Shown in pieces: positions 51,411-60,038 of a DNA stretch of 64,000 nucleotides. The position numbers were made by a program, and so were the translations under genes. Where the stretch lies: contig DATABS010000094.1 of NCBI GenBank assembly GCA_036259475.1, forward strand, positions 21,673 through 85,672, given 5' to 3'. Position 1 is the stretch's first letter; every line of letters begins with the position of its first letter. Source of the stretch: ZC4RG17 sp036259475. Its GTDB lineage: Bacteria; Actinomycetota; Acidimicrobiia; Spongiisociales; ZC4RG35. The notes beneath the pieces are model-generated. The model did not search any database. It had not been told where the DNA came from and saw only the letters and a program-made list of their open reading frames with translations.

Positions 51411-52105
51411 GCTACGCCCAGATAAGCCCGGCGGACGTCGGGGTCGTTGGCGAGCATCTCGGTCGTTCCCGTTTTGTGGATCCGACCGTTCTCGACCACA
51501 TATCCCCGATCGGCCAGCTTCAGCGCCAGGGGGACTTGCTGTTCGGCGATGAGAAGGGTCATTCCCCGCCTGCGGAGGACTTCCAATGCGGCATAGGCCT
51601 CCTGCGCCAGTTTCGGGGCCAGACCGGTGCTGGGTTCGTCCAGCATGAGGAGCCGCGGCCGCGACATCAGGGCCCGGCCGACCGCCAGCATCTGCTGTTC
51701 ACCGCCGCTCATCGTCCCGGCGTGCTGGTTCTGACGTTCGGCCAGCCGGGGGAACAGGTCCAGGACGAATTTCAACGTGGCCGGATCTGGTGCCCGGGGA
51801 AACGCTCCGAGGCCGAGGTTCTCCCCGACCGACATCTGGGGAAAGAGGTGGCGCTCCGCCGGCACGTAGGCCAAGCCGGACCGGGAGATCTTGTGGACGG
51901 GCATCGCGGTGATCGACTTTCCTTCGAATGTCACCGTGCCGGTCGAGACCGGTCCCAGGCCGCAGATCGCCCGGAACAGGGTGGTCTTGCCCGCCCCGTT
52001 CGAGCCGATGATGATCACCGCCTCGCCGGAAGCGACTGAGAAGTCGATCTCATGCACCACGTCTTCGCCGTGATATCCGGCCGAGAGACCGCTCACTTCA
52101 AGCAT
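51407..52105 (-). CDS. Branched-chain-type ABC ATPase LivF
   Basis: A 232-aa ATPase. Walker A GSNGAGKTT, signature MSGGEQQMLAVGRALM, Walker B LLMLDEPSTGLAP and H-loop EQQ are intact and match LivF. It pairs with the LivG-type protein encoded just upstream, overlapping its stop by 8 bp. Confidence 0.95.
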   Translation of the reverse strand: MLEVSGLSAGYHGEDVVHEIDFSVASGEAVIIIGSNGAGKTTLFRAICGLGPVSTGTVTFEGKSITAMPVHKISRSGLAYVPAERHLFPQMSVGENLGLGAFPRAPDPATLKFVLDLFPRLAERQNQHAGTMSGGEQQMLAVGRALMSRPRLLMLDEPSTGLAPKLAQEAYAALEVLRRRGMTLLIAEQQVPLALKLADRGYVVENGRIHKTGTTEMLANDPDVRRAYLGVA

Positions 52106-52835
52106 TGGCCCCGGTCCCGAGATATGCGTCGATCACGTCGGGATGGCGCATCACGTCCCCGGGCTGGCCTTCGGCGAGCATCGTCCCGAAGTTGAGCACG
52201 ATGACGCGCTCGGCCAGGGTCATGACCGCCTTCATCACATGCTCTACCCAGATCACGGTGACGCCCAGCCGGTCGCGAACCGTCCGGACGATATCGATCG
52301 ACGCCCGCAGCTCGGTGTCATTCAGGCCGGCCATAACTTCGTCGAGAAGCAGCAGTCGCGGGTGACCGGCGAGCGCCCGGGCTAGATCGAGGAAGCGTTG
52401 CTGGTGAAGGTTGAGCGTCCGCACCGCGTTGTGCTCCCTGGCGCCCAGCCCGACGAAGTCCAGCGCTTCCCGTGCCCTCTCGAGCGCTTGTTCCTCGGCG
52501 AAAAGGCCACTCGGGCTGCCGAACATCGCCCCGAGGGCGGCGTTCTCGAGCACCGTCATCGACGCGAACGCCTGCGGAGTCTGCGTCACCATTGCGATCC
52601 CCCGCCGACGGATGCGATGAGGCGCCACCCCGTCGACACGACCATCAGCGAACCGGATACCGCCCGAGGTCGGCGCCTCCAGACCGCTGACGGCTTTCAA
52701 GAGTGTGCTCTTACCGGCGCCGTTGGGGCCGACGCCGGCGAGAATCTCGCCGTCGTCGACCTCGAACGTCACCCCGTCCAGGGCGGGTAGCCCGCCGAAG
52801 TGCTTCTCCAGGTTGTCGATCTCTAAGAGCGCCAC
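52098..52835 (-). CDS. Branched-chain-type ABC ATPase LivG with degenerate signature
   Basis: A 245-aa ATPase. Walker A GPNGAGKST is at residues 36-44 and Walker B LLLLDEVMAGLN is intact. The C-loop, usually LSYGQQ, reads LNLHQQRFLDLARAL, so the Ser and Gly that contact ATP are both missing. The partner LivF keeps a normal signature, so one of the two ATP sites may be weakened. DEVMAGLN instead of DEPxAGLN is shared with a LivG subgroup. The GTG at 52835 is chosen; the 37-codon extension overlaps the binding-protein gene. Confidence 0.88.
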   Translation of the reverse strand: MALLEIDNLEKHFGGLPALDGVTFEVDDGEILAGVGPNGAGKSTLLKAVSGLEAPTSGGIRFADGRVDGVAPHRIRRRGIAMVTQTPQAFASMTVLENAALGAMFGSPSGLFAEEQALERAREALDFVGLGAREHNAVRTLNLHQQRFLDLARALAGHPRLLLLDEVMAGLNDTELRASIDIVRTVRDRLGVTVIWVEHVMKAVMTLAERVIVLNFGTMLAEGQPGDVMRHPDVIDAYLGTGANA

Positions 52836-52845
52836 CCTGGTGGGG

Positions 52846-54177
52846 CTAGGAACCCGGCACGTACGGTTCGAGCGGCTCGGAGACGAACAAGCGCTCGGGA
52901 TACCAGTCGCCGGCGCTATTCGTTCCTTCCGGTGCGGGACCTTCACCGACGATGTCGAATGCGATCGTCGCGTTGGACAGCTCGCCCCACTCGGTCCACG
53001 CCATCTCGAACATGTATCCCGGAAGGTCGAAGGACTGCCCGTGGAGGTACTCGGCGATTGCCACCGGGTCGTCTCCCGCCTCGCCGACGGCCTGGGCCAC
53101 CATGGTCACGATGCCGTAGCCCGCGACGGCGTCATCGTCCATGAACGGGTTTTCTGACATCTCGACGTAGCGCCGGGCCAGCTCCTGGTAGTCCTCCGAC
53201 GTGTGATCGGCGCACTTGAAGTCGGCGTAGCGGGCGACGGCGGCTTCCGCCACGCCGCCGCCCATGATGAGCGAGAAGGGGGTGTAGGCGCCGGTGACCG
53301 GGACGTCGAAGCCTAGGTCGGCGGACTGGATCGTGATGGCGCCGGAGCCGGGCGGATGCCCCGTGGCGACGATCATCTCAGGGGCGATGCCCTCCAGGCT
53401 GCGCAGGTACGTCGTGAAGTCCTGCTCTGGAACCGGAGCCACCTCGATTTGCAGCTCGATCTCGCTGGCCTCGGCGAAGGTGTCCTCCAACGAGGCACTC
53501 ATGGCCTGGCCCCAGGCGTAGTCGGCGATGATGGCGCCGATCGAGGTCATTCCTTGGTCCTGGGCGTACTGCAGGATGGGATCGCCCACCATCGGGGCGG
53601 AGGGGAGGCAGGTACGGAATGTGTAGCGGCTGTCCTGCGTGAGGATCTGCTCCGAACCGGCCTTGATGAGGAAGAGCGGCATCTCGAGTTCCTCGGCGGC
53701 CCGGCTGGTGGCAAGGGCCACGTCGCTCGAAATGATTCCGCCGACCGCCACCACGCCGTCTTGTTCGACCATCCGCTCCAACGCCTCGACCCCGGCTTCG
53801 GGATTGGACTGGTCGTCGGCGAGGACGAGCTCCAGCATCCGGCCGTCAACACCTCCCTGAGCGTTGATCTCGTCCACCGCCAGTTGCATCCCGTCACGGA
53901 CATGGACGCCCCATGGGGTGAAGGTTTCGGTGAGCGAGGTGAGGGCCCCGATACGGATCGGCTCACCGTCGGACGGCGCCGGCGTCGTGTCGGTCCCGGC
54001 GGTGGTGTCGGGCGTGGTTGCCGCCGTGTCGTCGGGTGTCGTGGCGGTGGTCTCAGCCGTTGTGTCGTCGGCGCCGCCCGTCGTGGTGTCCGGCGCGGCG
54101 TCGTCACCGCAGGCGGCCACCACCAGGGCGACCGTGAGCAGGATCCCGAGCAGCCCGGTTCTCGAACGTTGCCTCAT
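52846..54177 (-). CDS. LivK-type periplasmic binding lipoprotein, probable aromatic acid receptor
   Basis: A 443-aa ABC substrate-binding protein. A signal with lipobox (LVVAACG, Cys near residue 23) leads into an Asp/Thr-rich linker (about 25-70). A LivK/peripla_BP_6 domain then starts IRIGALTSLTETFTPWG. GGAGGAG precedes the ATG. It is first in the transporter operon, downstream of operator 3. The ligand is inferred from the regulon, most likely benzoate or 4-hydroxybenzoate. Confidence 0.92.
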   Translation of the reverse strand: MRQRSRTGLLGILLTVALVVAACGDDAAPDTTTGGADDTTAETTATTPDDTAATTPDTTAGTDTTPAPSDGEPIRIGALTSLTETFTPWGVHVRDGMQLAVDEINAQGGVDGRMLELVLADDQSNPEAGVEALERMVEQDGVVAVGGIISSDVALATSRAAEELEMPLFLIKAGSEQILTQDSRYTFRTCLPSAPMVGDPILQYAQDQGMTSIGAIIADYAWGQAMSASLEDTFAEASEIELQIEVAPVPEQDFTTYLRSLEGIAPEMIVATGHPPGSGAITIQSADLGFDVPVTGAYTPFSLIMGGGVAEAAVARYADFKCADHTSEDYQELARRYVEMSENPFMDDDAVAGYGIVTMVAQAVGEAGDDPVAIAEYLHGQSFDLPGYMFEMAWTEWGELSNATIAFDIVGEGPAPEGTNSAGDWYPERLFVSEPLEPYVPGS

Positions 54178-54254
54178 TTGTCTCCTCCGGTTGGGTTGTC
54201 CCCATCTGACCGTTCGATGACTTCCATAGCACGGCCTGCGGGCGAGCTTACCAA

Positions 54255-54270
54255 CGGACTGACCGGTCAG
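54255..54270. promoter_or_regulatory. Operator 3: GGAC-N6-GTCAG, before the transporter operon
   Basis: CGGAC TGACCG GTCAG aligns with operators 1, 2 and 4 with one mismatch in the left half-site. It also forms the palindrome GACTGACCGGTCAGTC, which differs from the boxC site by one base. It lies 78 bp before the binding-protein ATG and overlaps the end of the hydrolase gene. Confidence 0.65.
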
Positions 54271-55049
54271 TCATGAGAATCGAAATTTCCTGGCAGACGG
54301 CGGATGAAGCCGACCGTTGCCTCCGTGACTCGCTCGCGCTGGTCGAGATGGGGGGAGTGGCCGCAGTCCTCCAGCCAGACCACCTCGACTCGGCCCTTGA
54401 CGCCGGCGGTGATCGCATCGATCTGGGCGGCGGAGCCGTACTCGTCGTCCGCTCCTTGGATCAACAGCAGCGGCGCCTCGATCCCGACGAGCACGTCTTC
54501 GATATTCCAATCGCGGAATTCGGGGCTCATCCAGATGTCGTGCCACCCGTAAAACGTGCGCCGCGGATCGTGGTGATACTTGGCCATCCGCTCCTCTAGG
54601 TCGGATGTGGTGAAAGCTTCGCCGGCGGCGGCGAGTCCCTCCAGCGACTGCGGCTCTACGAACACGTGGGGCGCCAGGGCAACCAGACCGCTCACCGGCC
54701 GATCGGCGACGCCGGCGTAGATCAAGGCGATCGAGGCTCCATCGGAGTGCCCCACGAGAACCGGTTCTTCGATGGAGAGTCGGTCGAGCAGTGCGGGTAG
54801 GACGGACAGTGCCTCGTCGTGCATGAAACCGGGCGGACGCGAGGAGTCGAGCGGCTCGGACCAGCCATGCCCGCGGCGGGAGTAAACCAGCGCCGGGCGT
54901 CCGGTTGACCCGGCCACCATCTCGGGGAACTCGCGCCACAGCTCGACGCTTCCCAGGCCCTCGTGCAGGAAGACCAGCCACCCGCGTCGGGCGTCGCCCT
55001 CGATCAGCTCGTAGTGGAGTTCGACGCCCGACAGGTCTAGGCAGGGCAT
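54267..55049 (-). CDS. Alpha/beta hydrolase
   Basis: A 260-aa alpha/beta-hydrolase. The nucleophile is in GHSDGASIALIYAG, the acid in IQGADDEYGS and the His in EDCGHSPHLDQ; LHEGLGSVELW is the oxyanion loop. Similar GHSDG hydrolases are often found beside aromatic-acid CoA ligases. It could hydrolyse an aryl ester or a CoA thioester as a safety valve. Operator 4 lies between it and the divergent CoA ligase, so both should share control. Confidence 0.88.
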   Translation of the reverse strand: MPCLDLSGVELHYELIEGDARRGWLVFLHEGLGSVELWREFPEMVAGSTGRPALVYSRRGHGWSEPLDSSRPPGFMHDEALSVLPALLDRLSIEEPVLVGHSDGASIALIYAGVADRPVSGLVALAPHVFVEPQSLEGLAAAGEAFTTSDLEERMAKYHHDPRRTFYGWHDIWMSPEFRDWNIEDVLVGIEAPLLLIQGADDEYGSAAQIDAITAGVKGRVEVVWLEDCGHSPHLDQRERVTEATVGFIRRLPGNFDSHD

Positions 55050-55093
55050 GGGGCTCGGCGCAGCACGGGAGCCGGATGGTAACGTCGGCCTGG

Positions 55094-55109
55094 CTGACCG
55101 CGCGGTCAG
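55094..55109. promoter_or_regulatory. Operator 4: CTGAC-N6-GTCAG, between hydrolase and CoA ligase
   Basis: CTGAC CGCGCG GTCAG in the 92-bp divergent region; same half-sites and spacing as operators 1 and 2. Confidence 0.75.
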
Positions 55110-55141
55110 GCGGTCGAGCCTGAGAGTCGAGGAGAGAGGCG

Positions 55142-56689
55142 ATGGAGGACCGATACAACGCCAGCACCCTTCTGGATCGGAACCTGGACGCAGGACGCGG
55201 CGAGAGCACTGCGGCGATCACGGACGAAGGAGATCCTCTGAGCTTCGGCGAAATGTGCCGTTCGGCTTGCCGGGTGGCCAGTCGCTTGTCCGACCTCGGA
55301 GTCCGGCGCGAGAACCGGATCCTGATGGTTCTCGACGACACGCCGGCCTTTCCGGCCACCTTCCTCGGGGCCATGCGAATGGGTGCCGTGCCGATCCCGA
55401 CCAACTTCTTGGCGCGGGCCGACGACTTCAGCTACTTCCTGGACGATTCTTACGCGACGGTGGCCGTCGTCGATGCGGCGTTCATGGACAAGCTCGCTCC
55501 TGTTCTGGCCGGGCATCCGCAAGTGGCTGTGGTTGTCGCCAACGGTGCGGCAGCCGATGGCCACTCGATCGATGAGTGGCTGGAGGATGGCGAAGACGAG
55601 GTCGATCCGGTGGCGACCCACCCCGAAGACATGGCGTTCTGGCTCTACAGCTCCGGCTCCACTGGACGTCCCAAGGGTGTGGTGCACAGCCACACCGACT
55701 TGCGGTTCACCTGCGAGACGTATGCCGCCGAGATACTCGAGACCGGCCCCGACGACATCCACTTCTCGACCACGAAGATGTTCCACGCCTACGGCTTGGG
55801 GAACAGTCTCAGTTTTCCCCTGTGGTCGGGAGCGACGGCCGTGTACATGACAGGGCGGCCGACCCCCGAGCGGGCCCTGGCGAAGGTGGCGGAGCAGGAA
55901 CCGACGCTGCTCTTCTCCGTTCCGACGCTGTACAACATGATGATGAACCATGCGGCGTTCGCCGCCACCGACTTCTCCTCGGTCCGCCTAGGCGTATCGG
56001 CGGCGGAGCCTCTCCCGCCGGAAGTGTGGCGCCGGTTTCACGACGCAACGGGCGTGGAGATCCTCGACGGGATTGGATCGACCGAGATGCTCCACATCTA
56101 CTGCTCCAACCGGGCGAGTCATGTCCGGCCGGGGACATCCGGTGGACCGGTTCCCGGATATGACCTCGAAATACGCGACGAGGACGGCCACCGGTTGGGT
56201 CTTGGGCAGTCGGGGGAGCTGATGGTACGGGGCGGAAGCCAATTCAGCTACTACTGGCATCAGGGCGCCAAGACCAGGTCCAGCCTTCGAGGCGAGTGGT
56301 TCGCCTCAGGCGACCGCTATCACCAGGCCGAGGACGGATCCTTCGGGTACGAGGGCCGGGTCGACGACATGATGAAAGTCGGCGGCAACTGGGTCAGTCC
56401 CATCGAGATCGAGAACCGTCTCATGGAGCATCCCGGCGTGCGCGAGGCGGCGGTGGTTGGCGTGGAGGTCGACGGGCTGATGCGAATCAAGGCGTTCGTG
56501 ATCGCCCAGACGGAACCGGACGACGAACTTCCCGACGTCCTGCGCGCCTGGTGCAAGGACGCACTGCAGCGCTATCAGTACCCGCAGTACGTCGAATTCG
56601 TCGACGACTTCCCTCGGACGGCCACGGGGAAGATCCAGCGTTTCAAGCTGCGCGGCGTCGGCGACCGCGAGGAAGCCCTACTGGGGTAG
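55142..56689 (+). CDS. Benzoate-CoA ligase family protein
   Basis: A 515-aa AMP-forming acyl-CoA synthetase of the benzoate-CoA ligase group. The ATP-binding loop is YSSGSTGRPKGVVHSHTD. FSTTKMFHAYGLGNSLSFPLWSG is the aromatic-acid pocket region typical of this group. GSTEMLHIYCSN, the SGDRYHQ hinge and the C-terminal catalytic Lys in TATGKIQRFKLR are present. It should make benzoyl-CoA for BoxB. It is controlled by operator 4 with a good GAGGAGAGAGG site before the ATG. Confidence 0.93.
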   Translation: MEDRYNASTLLDRNLDAGRGESTAAITDEGDPLSFGEMCRSACRVASRLSDLGVRRENRILMVLDDTPAFPATFLGAMRMGAVPIPTNFLARADDFSYFLDDSYATVAVVDAAFMDKLAPVLAGHPQVAVVVANGAAADGHSIDEWLEDGEDEVDPVATHPEDMAFWLYSSGSTGRPKGVVHSHTDLRFTCETYAAEILETGPDDIHFSTTKMFHAYGLGNSLSFPLWSGATAVYMTGRPTPERALAKVAEQEPTLLFSVPTLYNMMMNHAAFAATDFSSVRLGVSAAEPLPPEVWRRFHDATGVEILDGIGSTEMLHIYCSNRASHVRPGTSGGPVPGYDLEIRDEDGHRLGLGQSGELMVRGGSQFSYYWHQGAKTRSSLRGEWFASGDRYHQAEDGSFGYEGRVDDMMKVGGNWVSPIEIENRLMEHPGVREAAVVGVEVDGLMRIKAFVIAQTEPDDELPDVLRAWCKDALQRYQYPQYVEFVDDFPRTATGKIQRFKLRGVGDREEALLG

Positions 56690-57064
56690 CTCCCCTGTGA
56701 CCGCCACCGCCGGAGTGGGCTCTTCCCAGCCACTGCGGGTCCGGTCATCCTGGCGCCGCCGGTCCTGTTGATCCATGACGAGCTTCATCACGGCTGCTCC
56801 CAAAACGAGCCCGATGAGCGTCGCCAGAATGGTGCGACGCCGCGACTTGGAGGTGGTCACCAGGTTGAGACGCTTGAGCGTCGCCTCGGGGACCTGCTCG
56901 AGCTGGGCACTGAGGCGCTCGCCCATCTTCTCGCCGAGCTGACGGGACTCGGTGCCCAGATACTCGATCACTTCGTCGGCCGTGTCACGCACGCGCTCGC
57001 CTACCGGCCCGACCTGTGACAAGAGGTTCGACGCCGTTCCTTCGATGTTTTTCAAGATGCTCAC
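56678..57064 (-). CDS. Small single-pass membrane protein, unknown function
   Basis: A 128-aa protein. Residues about 1-70 are helical with an amphipathic pattern (ADEVIEYLGTESRQLGEKMG). A membrane helix follows at about 78-95 (ATLIGLVLGAAVMKLVM), then a charged tail. The GTG at 57064 is favoured by GGAGGAG just upstream. No family is recognised. Its end overlaps the end of the CoA ligase by 12 bp. Confidence 0.65.
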   Translation of the reverse strand: MSILKNIEGTASNLLSQVGPVGERVRDTADEVIEYLGTESRQLGEKMGERLSAQLEQVPEATLKRLNLVTTSKSRRRTILATLIGLVLGAAVMKLVMDQQDRRRQDDRTRSGWEEPTPAVAVTGELPQ

Positions 57065-57121
57065 TACTCCTCCGATGCTCGTTCCACCATGTTGCCCACG
57101 TGCCCGTTGCAATCACAACCG

Positions 57122-57886
57122 TCAGAATGCCGAGTACCCGCCGTCGATGGTCAGCTCGGCGCCGGTCATGTAGGAGGAAGCCTCCGATGCGAGGAAGACG
57201 GCCACGCCCTCGAAGTCTTCGGAACCTCCCCAGCGCCGCATCGGTACCCGGTAGCGCAGAGCGTCCTCGAAACGGCTGTTGCCCTGTAGATCGTCGGTCA
57301 TCTCGGTGGCGACCCAGCCCGGAGCGATGACGTTGACCCGGATCCGATGACGGGCGAGACGCACCGCCAGGGCCCGGGCGAGTGAGGTGGCGGCCCCTTT
57401 GGAGGCGGAATAGTGGGGAGCAGTGGGCAGGCCTCGATGAGCCGCGATCGACGACGTCACGGCGATCGAACCCGGGGCATCCCGCGCGATCAGGTGGCGG
57501 GCGACCTCCCGGGCAACCAGAAAGACTCCTCCCACATTCACCTCGAAAAGGTTCTCGATGTCCGCCAGCTCCATCTCGGGGAACGAGACACCCCAGGTGG
57601 TGCCGGCGTTGGCGAAGAGCGAGTCCACCCGCCCGAACCGATCGATCGTGGCTTCGAGCGAGTCGACCACTGACTGCTCATCGGTCACGTCGCATGCGAA
57701 CGCCTCGGCCTCGCCGCCGCCGAGCGGACGGAGTTCCTCCACTGCCTTCTCGGCCACGTCGAGATCTCGAGCCCAAACCGCGACGGAAGCGTTGGCCCGC
57801 GCCAGGCCACGTCCCAGTCCAAGACCGATGCCCCGGTTGCCGCCGGTCACGACGCTGACATGTCCGGTCAGATCGAACGGATGCAC
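57122..57886 (-). CDS. SDR-family oxidoreductase
   Basis: A 254-aa classical SDR. TGGNRGIG is near residues 14-21, the NAG motif is in FANAGTTWG, and the catalytic set is complete with TSSIAA Ser and YSASK. VNVIAPGWVATEM and YMTGAELTIDGGYSAF end the fold. The GTG at 57886 has GGGAG upstream. Substrate unknown; gluconate 5-dehydrogenase-like or 3-oxoacyl reductase-like roles are possible. Confidence 0.88.
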   Translation of the reverse strand: MHPFDLTGHVSVVTGGNRGIGLGLGRGLARANASVAVWARDLDVAEKAVEELRPLGGGEAEAFACDVTDEQSVVDSLEATIDRFGRVDSLFANAGTTWGVSFPEMELADIENLFEVNVGGVFLVAREVARHLIARDAPGSIAVTSSIAAHRGLPTAPHYSASKGAATSLARALAVRLARHRIRVNVIAPGWVATEMTDDLQGNSRFEDALRYRVPMRRWGGSEDFEGVAVFLASEASSYMTGAELTIDGGYSAF

Positions 57887-57960
57887 GACTCCCACAGTAG
57901 GAGGCGTGCCGCCCCGACGACCCTTGAATCTCGTTTCGTGGGCCCCGCGGTCCTGTCTCG

Positions 57961-58827
57961 TTACGAGGTGGCGGCCGCCAGGGCGAGCGAGGCGCCGGTC
58001 CACAGCTCCAGCCGGGCGGTCTGGGCGAGGACGGGGATCAGGGCGACACCCTCGAGACCGCTCGACATGGATCGGTTGGGGCCGATGGCGAAAGGTGCCA
58101 GTAACGCCGCCAGTCCGGACAAGAGGGGGGTGATCCCTGCCACCGCCGCCACGGCAATGACGGCGAAGGCGCCGTAGGTGAGTGCGGCGTAGAGCCGGGC
58201 GGTGCCCTGCCGGCCGAGGATCACGGCCAGCGTTCGCTTCCCCACCCGGGCGTCGGTGTCGATGTCGCGGCGGTTGTTGGCGACCAGGATCGCCGCCGCC
58301 AGCATTCCCATCGGGATTGCGAGCGTCCACGCCGATATCGGGGCACGCATGTCGTGGACGTAGCGGCTGCCGACGGTCGCCGCCAACCCGAAGAACAGGA
58401 ACACGAACACTTCGCCTAACCCTCGGTACCCATAGGGAATGGGACCTCCCACGTAGGTGAGCATCGCCACGAGGGAAGCAACGCCGATCACAGCCACCAC
58501 CCAGCCGGCGATGGAGATGAGCCAAACTCCGCAGGCGATGGCGATGACGACCGCAAGCGCAGTGGCGGTCCACATCGACCGCGCTGAGATCACCCCGGTC
58601 GCCACCATCCGGACTGGTCCCACGCGATCGGCCGGATCGGCTCCCCGCCGGGCATCGGAGGCGTCGTTGGCGAAGTTGGCGGCGACCTGGATAGCCAGGG
58701 CGCCGAGCAGGGCAGCCACGAAGGCGTCGAGGCGGAAGGCATCGTCGCCGGCAGCCAGACCGGCCCCCACCAGGACCGGTGAGGCCGCCGCCGGCAACGT
58801 CCGGGGCCGGGCTGCCGCGATCCACAT
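57961..58827 (-). CDS. menA: 1,4-dihydroxy-2-naphthoate polyprenyltransferase
   Basis: A 288-aa UbiA-superfamily membrane enzyme that prenylates DHNA in menaquinone synthesis. RPRTLPAAASPVLVG at the start, the first Asp-rich motif ANDASDARRGAD (NDxxDxxxG-type) and the second NNRRDIDTDARVGKRTLAV are diagnostic. About eight membrane helices. It is 2 nt after menB. Confidence 0.95.
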   Translation of the reverse strand: MWIAAARPRTLPAAASPVLVGAGLAAGDDAFRLDAFVAALLGALAIQVAANFANDASDARRGADPADRVGPVRMVATGVISARSMWTATALAVVIAIACGVWLISIAGWVVAVIGVASLVAMLTYVGGPIPYGYRGLGEVFVFLFFGLAATVGSRYVHDMRAPISAWTLAIPMGMLAAAILVANNRRDIDTDARVGKRTLAVILGRQGTARLYAALTYGAFAVIAVAAVAGITPLLSGLAALLAPFAIGPNRSMSSGLEGVALIPVLAQTARLELWTGASLALAAATS

Positions 58828-58829
58828 CG

Positions 58830-59729
58830 TCAGTACATCCAGGGGAATCGCTCGAACTCGGGTCGGCGCTTCTCCAGGAAGGCGTCGCGACCTTCCTCGG
58901 CCTCGTCGGTCATGTAACCGAGCCGGGTGGCCTCACCGGCGAAGATCTGCTGGCCCACCAGGCCGTCGTCCACCAGGTTGAAGGCGAACTTGAGCATGCG
59001 CTGGGCGGTGGGTGACTTGGCAGTGATCTCCGCCGCCCACTCGAGCGCCGTGCGCTCCAGGTCGGCGTGCGGTATCACGGCGTTGACCATGCCCATCGAG
59101 TGAGCTTCGGCGGCCGAGTACGAACGGCCCAGGAAGAAGATCTCCCGTGCTCGCTTCTGACCCACCATGCGCGCCAGGTAGGCGGACCCGTATCCGGCGT
59201 CGAAGGAGGCGACGTCGGCGTCGGTTTGCTTGAAGATCGCATGCTCGTCCGAGGCCAACGTGAGATCACAGACGACATGAAGAGAATGGCCCCCGCCGAC
59301 CGCCCAACCGGGCACAACCGCGATCACCACCTTGGGCATGAAGCGGATGAGACGCTGAACCTCGAGGATATGAAGCCGACCCAGACGGCCCGGGTCGACC
59401 GTTTCGGCCGATTCGCCCTCGGCGTACCTGTATCCCTCCTTGCCTCGGATGCGCTGGTCTCCTCCCGAGCAGAAGGCCCACCCACCATCCGTGGGGGAGG
59501 GGCCGTTGCCGGTCAGGAGGACACAGCCGATGTCCGGGCTCTGCCGGGCGTGATCGAGAGCGGAATAGAGCTCGTCGACCGTGTGCGGTCGAAAGGCGTT
59601 ACGCACCTCGGGGCGGTCCAATGCAACCCGCACCGCTCCCACCTCCCGGGCCCGGTGGTATGTGATATCGGTGAACTCGAATCCACCGACCGGTTCCCAG
59701 GATTCAGAGTCGAAGAGCTCGGAGACCAT
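58830..59729 (-). CDS. menB: 1,4-dihydroxy-2-naphthoyl-CoA synthase
   Basis: A 299-aa crotonase-fold enzyme that cyclises o-succinylbenzoyl-CoA. FCSGGDQRIRGKEGY and VVPGWAVGGGHSLHVVCDLT, FDAGYGSAYLARMVG and a long C-terminal helix are MenB features. It starts the menB-menA pair. A TAACCT box 6 nt before the ATG suggests a leaderless transcript. Confidence 0.96.
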   Translation of the reverse strand: MVSELFDSESWEPVGGFEFTDITYHRAREVGAVRVALDRPEVRNAFRPHTVDELYSALDHARQSPDIGCVLLTGNGPSPTDGGWAFCSGGDQRIRGKEGYRYAEGESAETVDPGRLGRLHILEVQRLIRFMPKVVIAVVPGWAVGGGHSLHVVCDLTLASDEHAIFKQTDADVASFDAGYGSAYLARMVGQKRAREIFFLGRSYSAAEAHSMGMVNAVIPHADLERTALEWAAEITAKSPTAQRMLKFAFNLVDDGLVGQQIFAGEATRLGYMTDEAEEGRDAFLEKRRPEFERFPWMY

Positions 59730-59735
59730 GGCCGG

Positions 59736-59741
59736 AGGTTA
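59736..59741 (-). promoter_or_regulatory. Putative -10 box of a leaderless transcript (menB)
   Basis: TAACCT on the minus strand, 6 nt before the menB ATG. Confidence 0.5.
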
Positions 59742-59844
59742 GAGCCACAGATCCCGACTGTAGGGCAGTTGGCTTGGCGCCGAATAGTTACGATCATGTG
59801 GACGGCGGCCATCTCGCCGTTCATCAGATGAGAAGGGAAACTCA

Positions 59845-60030
59845 ATGATCTTCGCCTACCTCGATCCCGGCTCTGGCAGCCTCATTCTCCAGGCCGTGCT
59901 GGGGGGAGTGGCCGGATTGGGTGTCGCCGCCAAGGCGATGCGCAACCGGTGGAGAGGCCGTTCGGCCGACTCCGAAGAGACCACCGAGGCCGACGAGGAG
60001 TCGGTCCCGGCGGACCAGCCCGAAGGCTGA
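59845..60030 (+). CDS. Small YLDPGSG membrane protein
   Basis: A 61-aa protein: MIFAYLDPGSGSLILQAVLG, a Gly/Ala-rich membrane helix (to about residue 30), a basic patch KAMRNRWRGR, then an acidic tail. Small proteins starting with YLDPGSG occur widely beside membrane sulfatase-fold and glycan genes. Here it leads such a set. Probably a membrane-complex subunit or assembly factor; function unknown. Confidence 0.75.
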   Translation: MIFAYLDPGSGSLILQAVLGGVAGLGVAAKAMRNRWRGRSADSEETTEADEESVPADQPEG

Positions 60031-60038
60031 CCCCCCTC

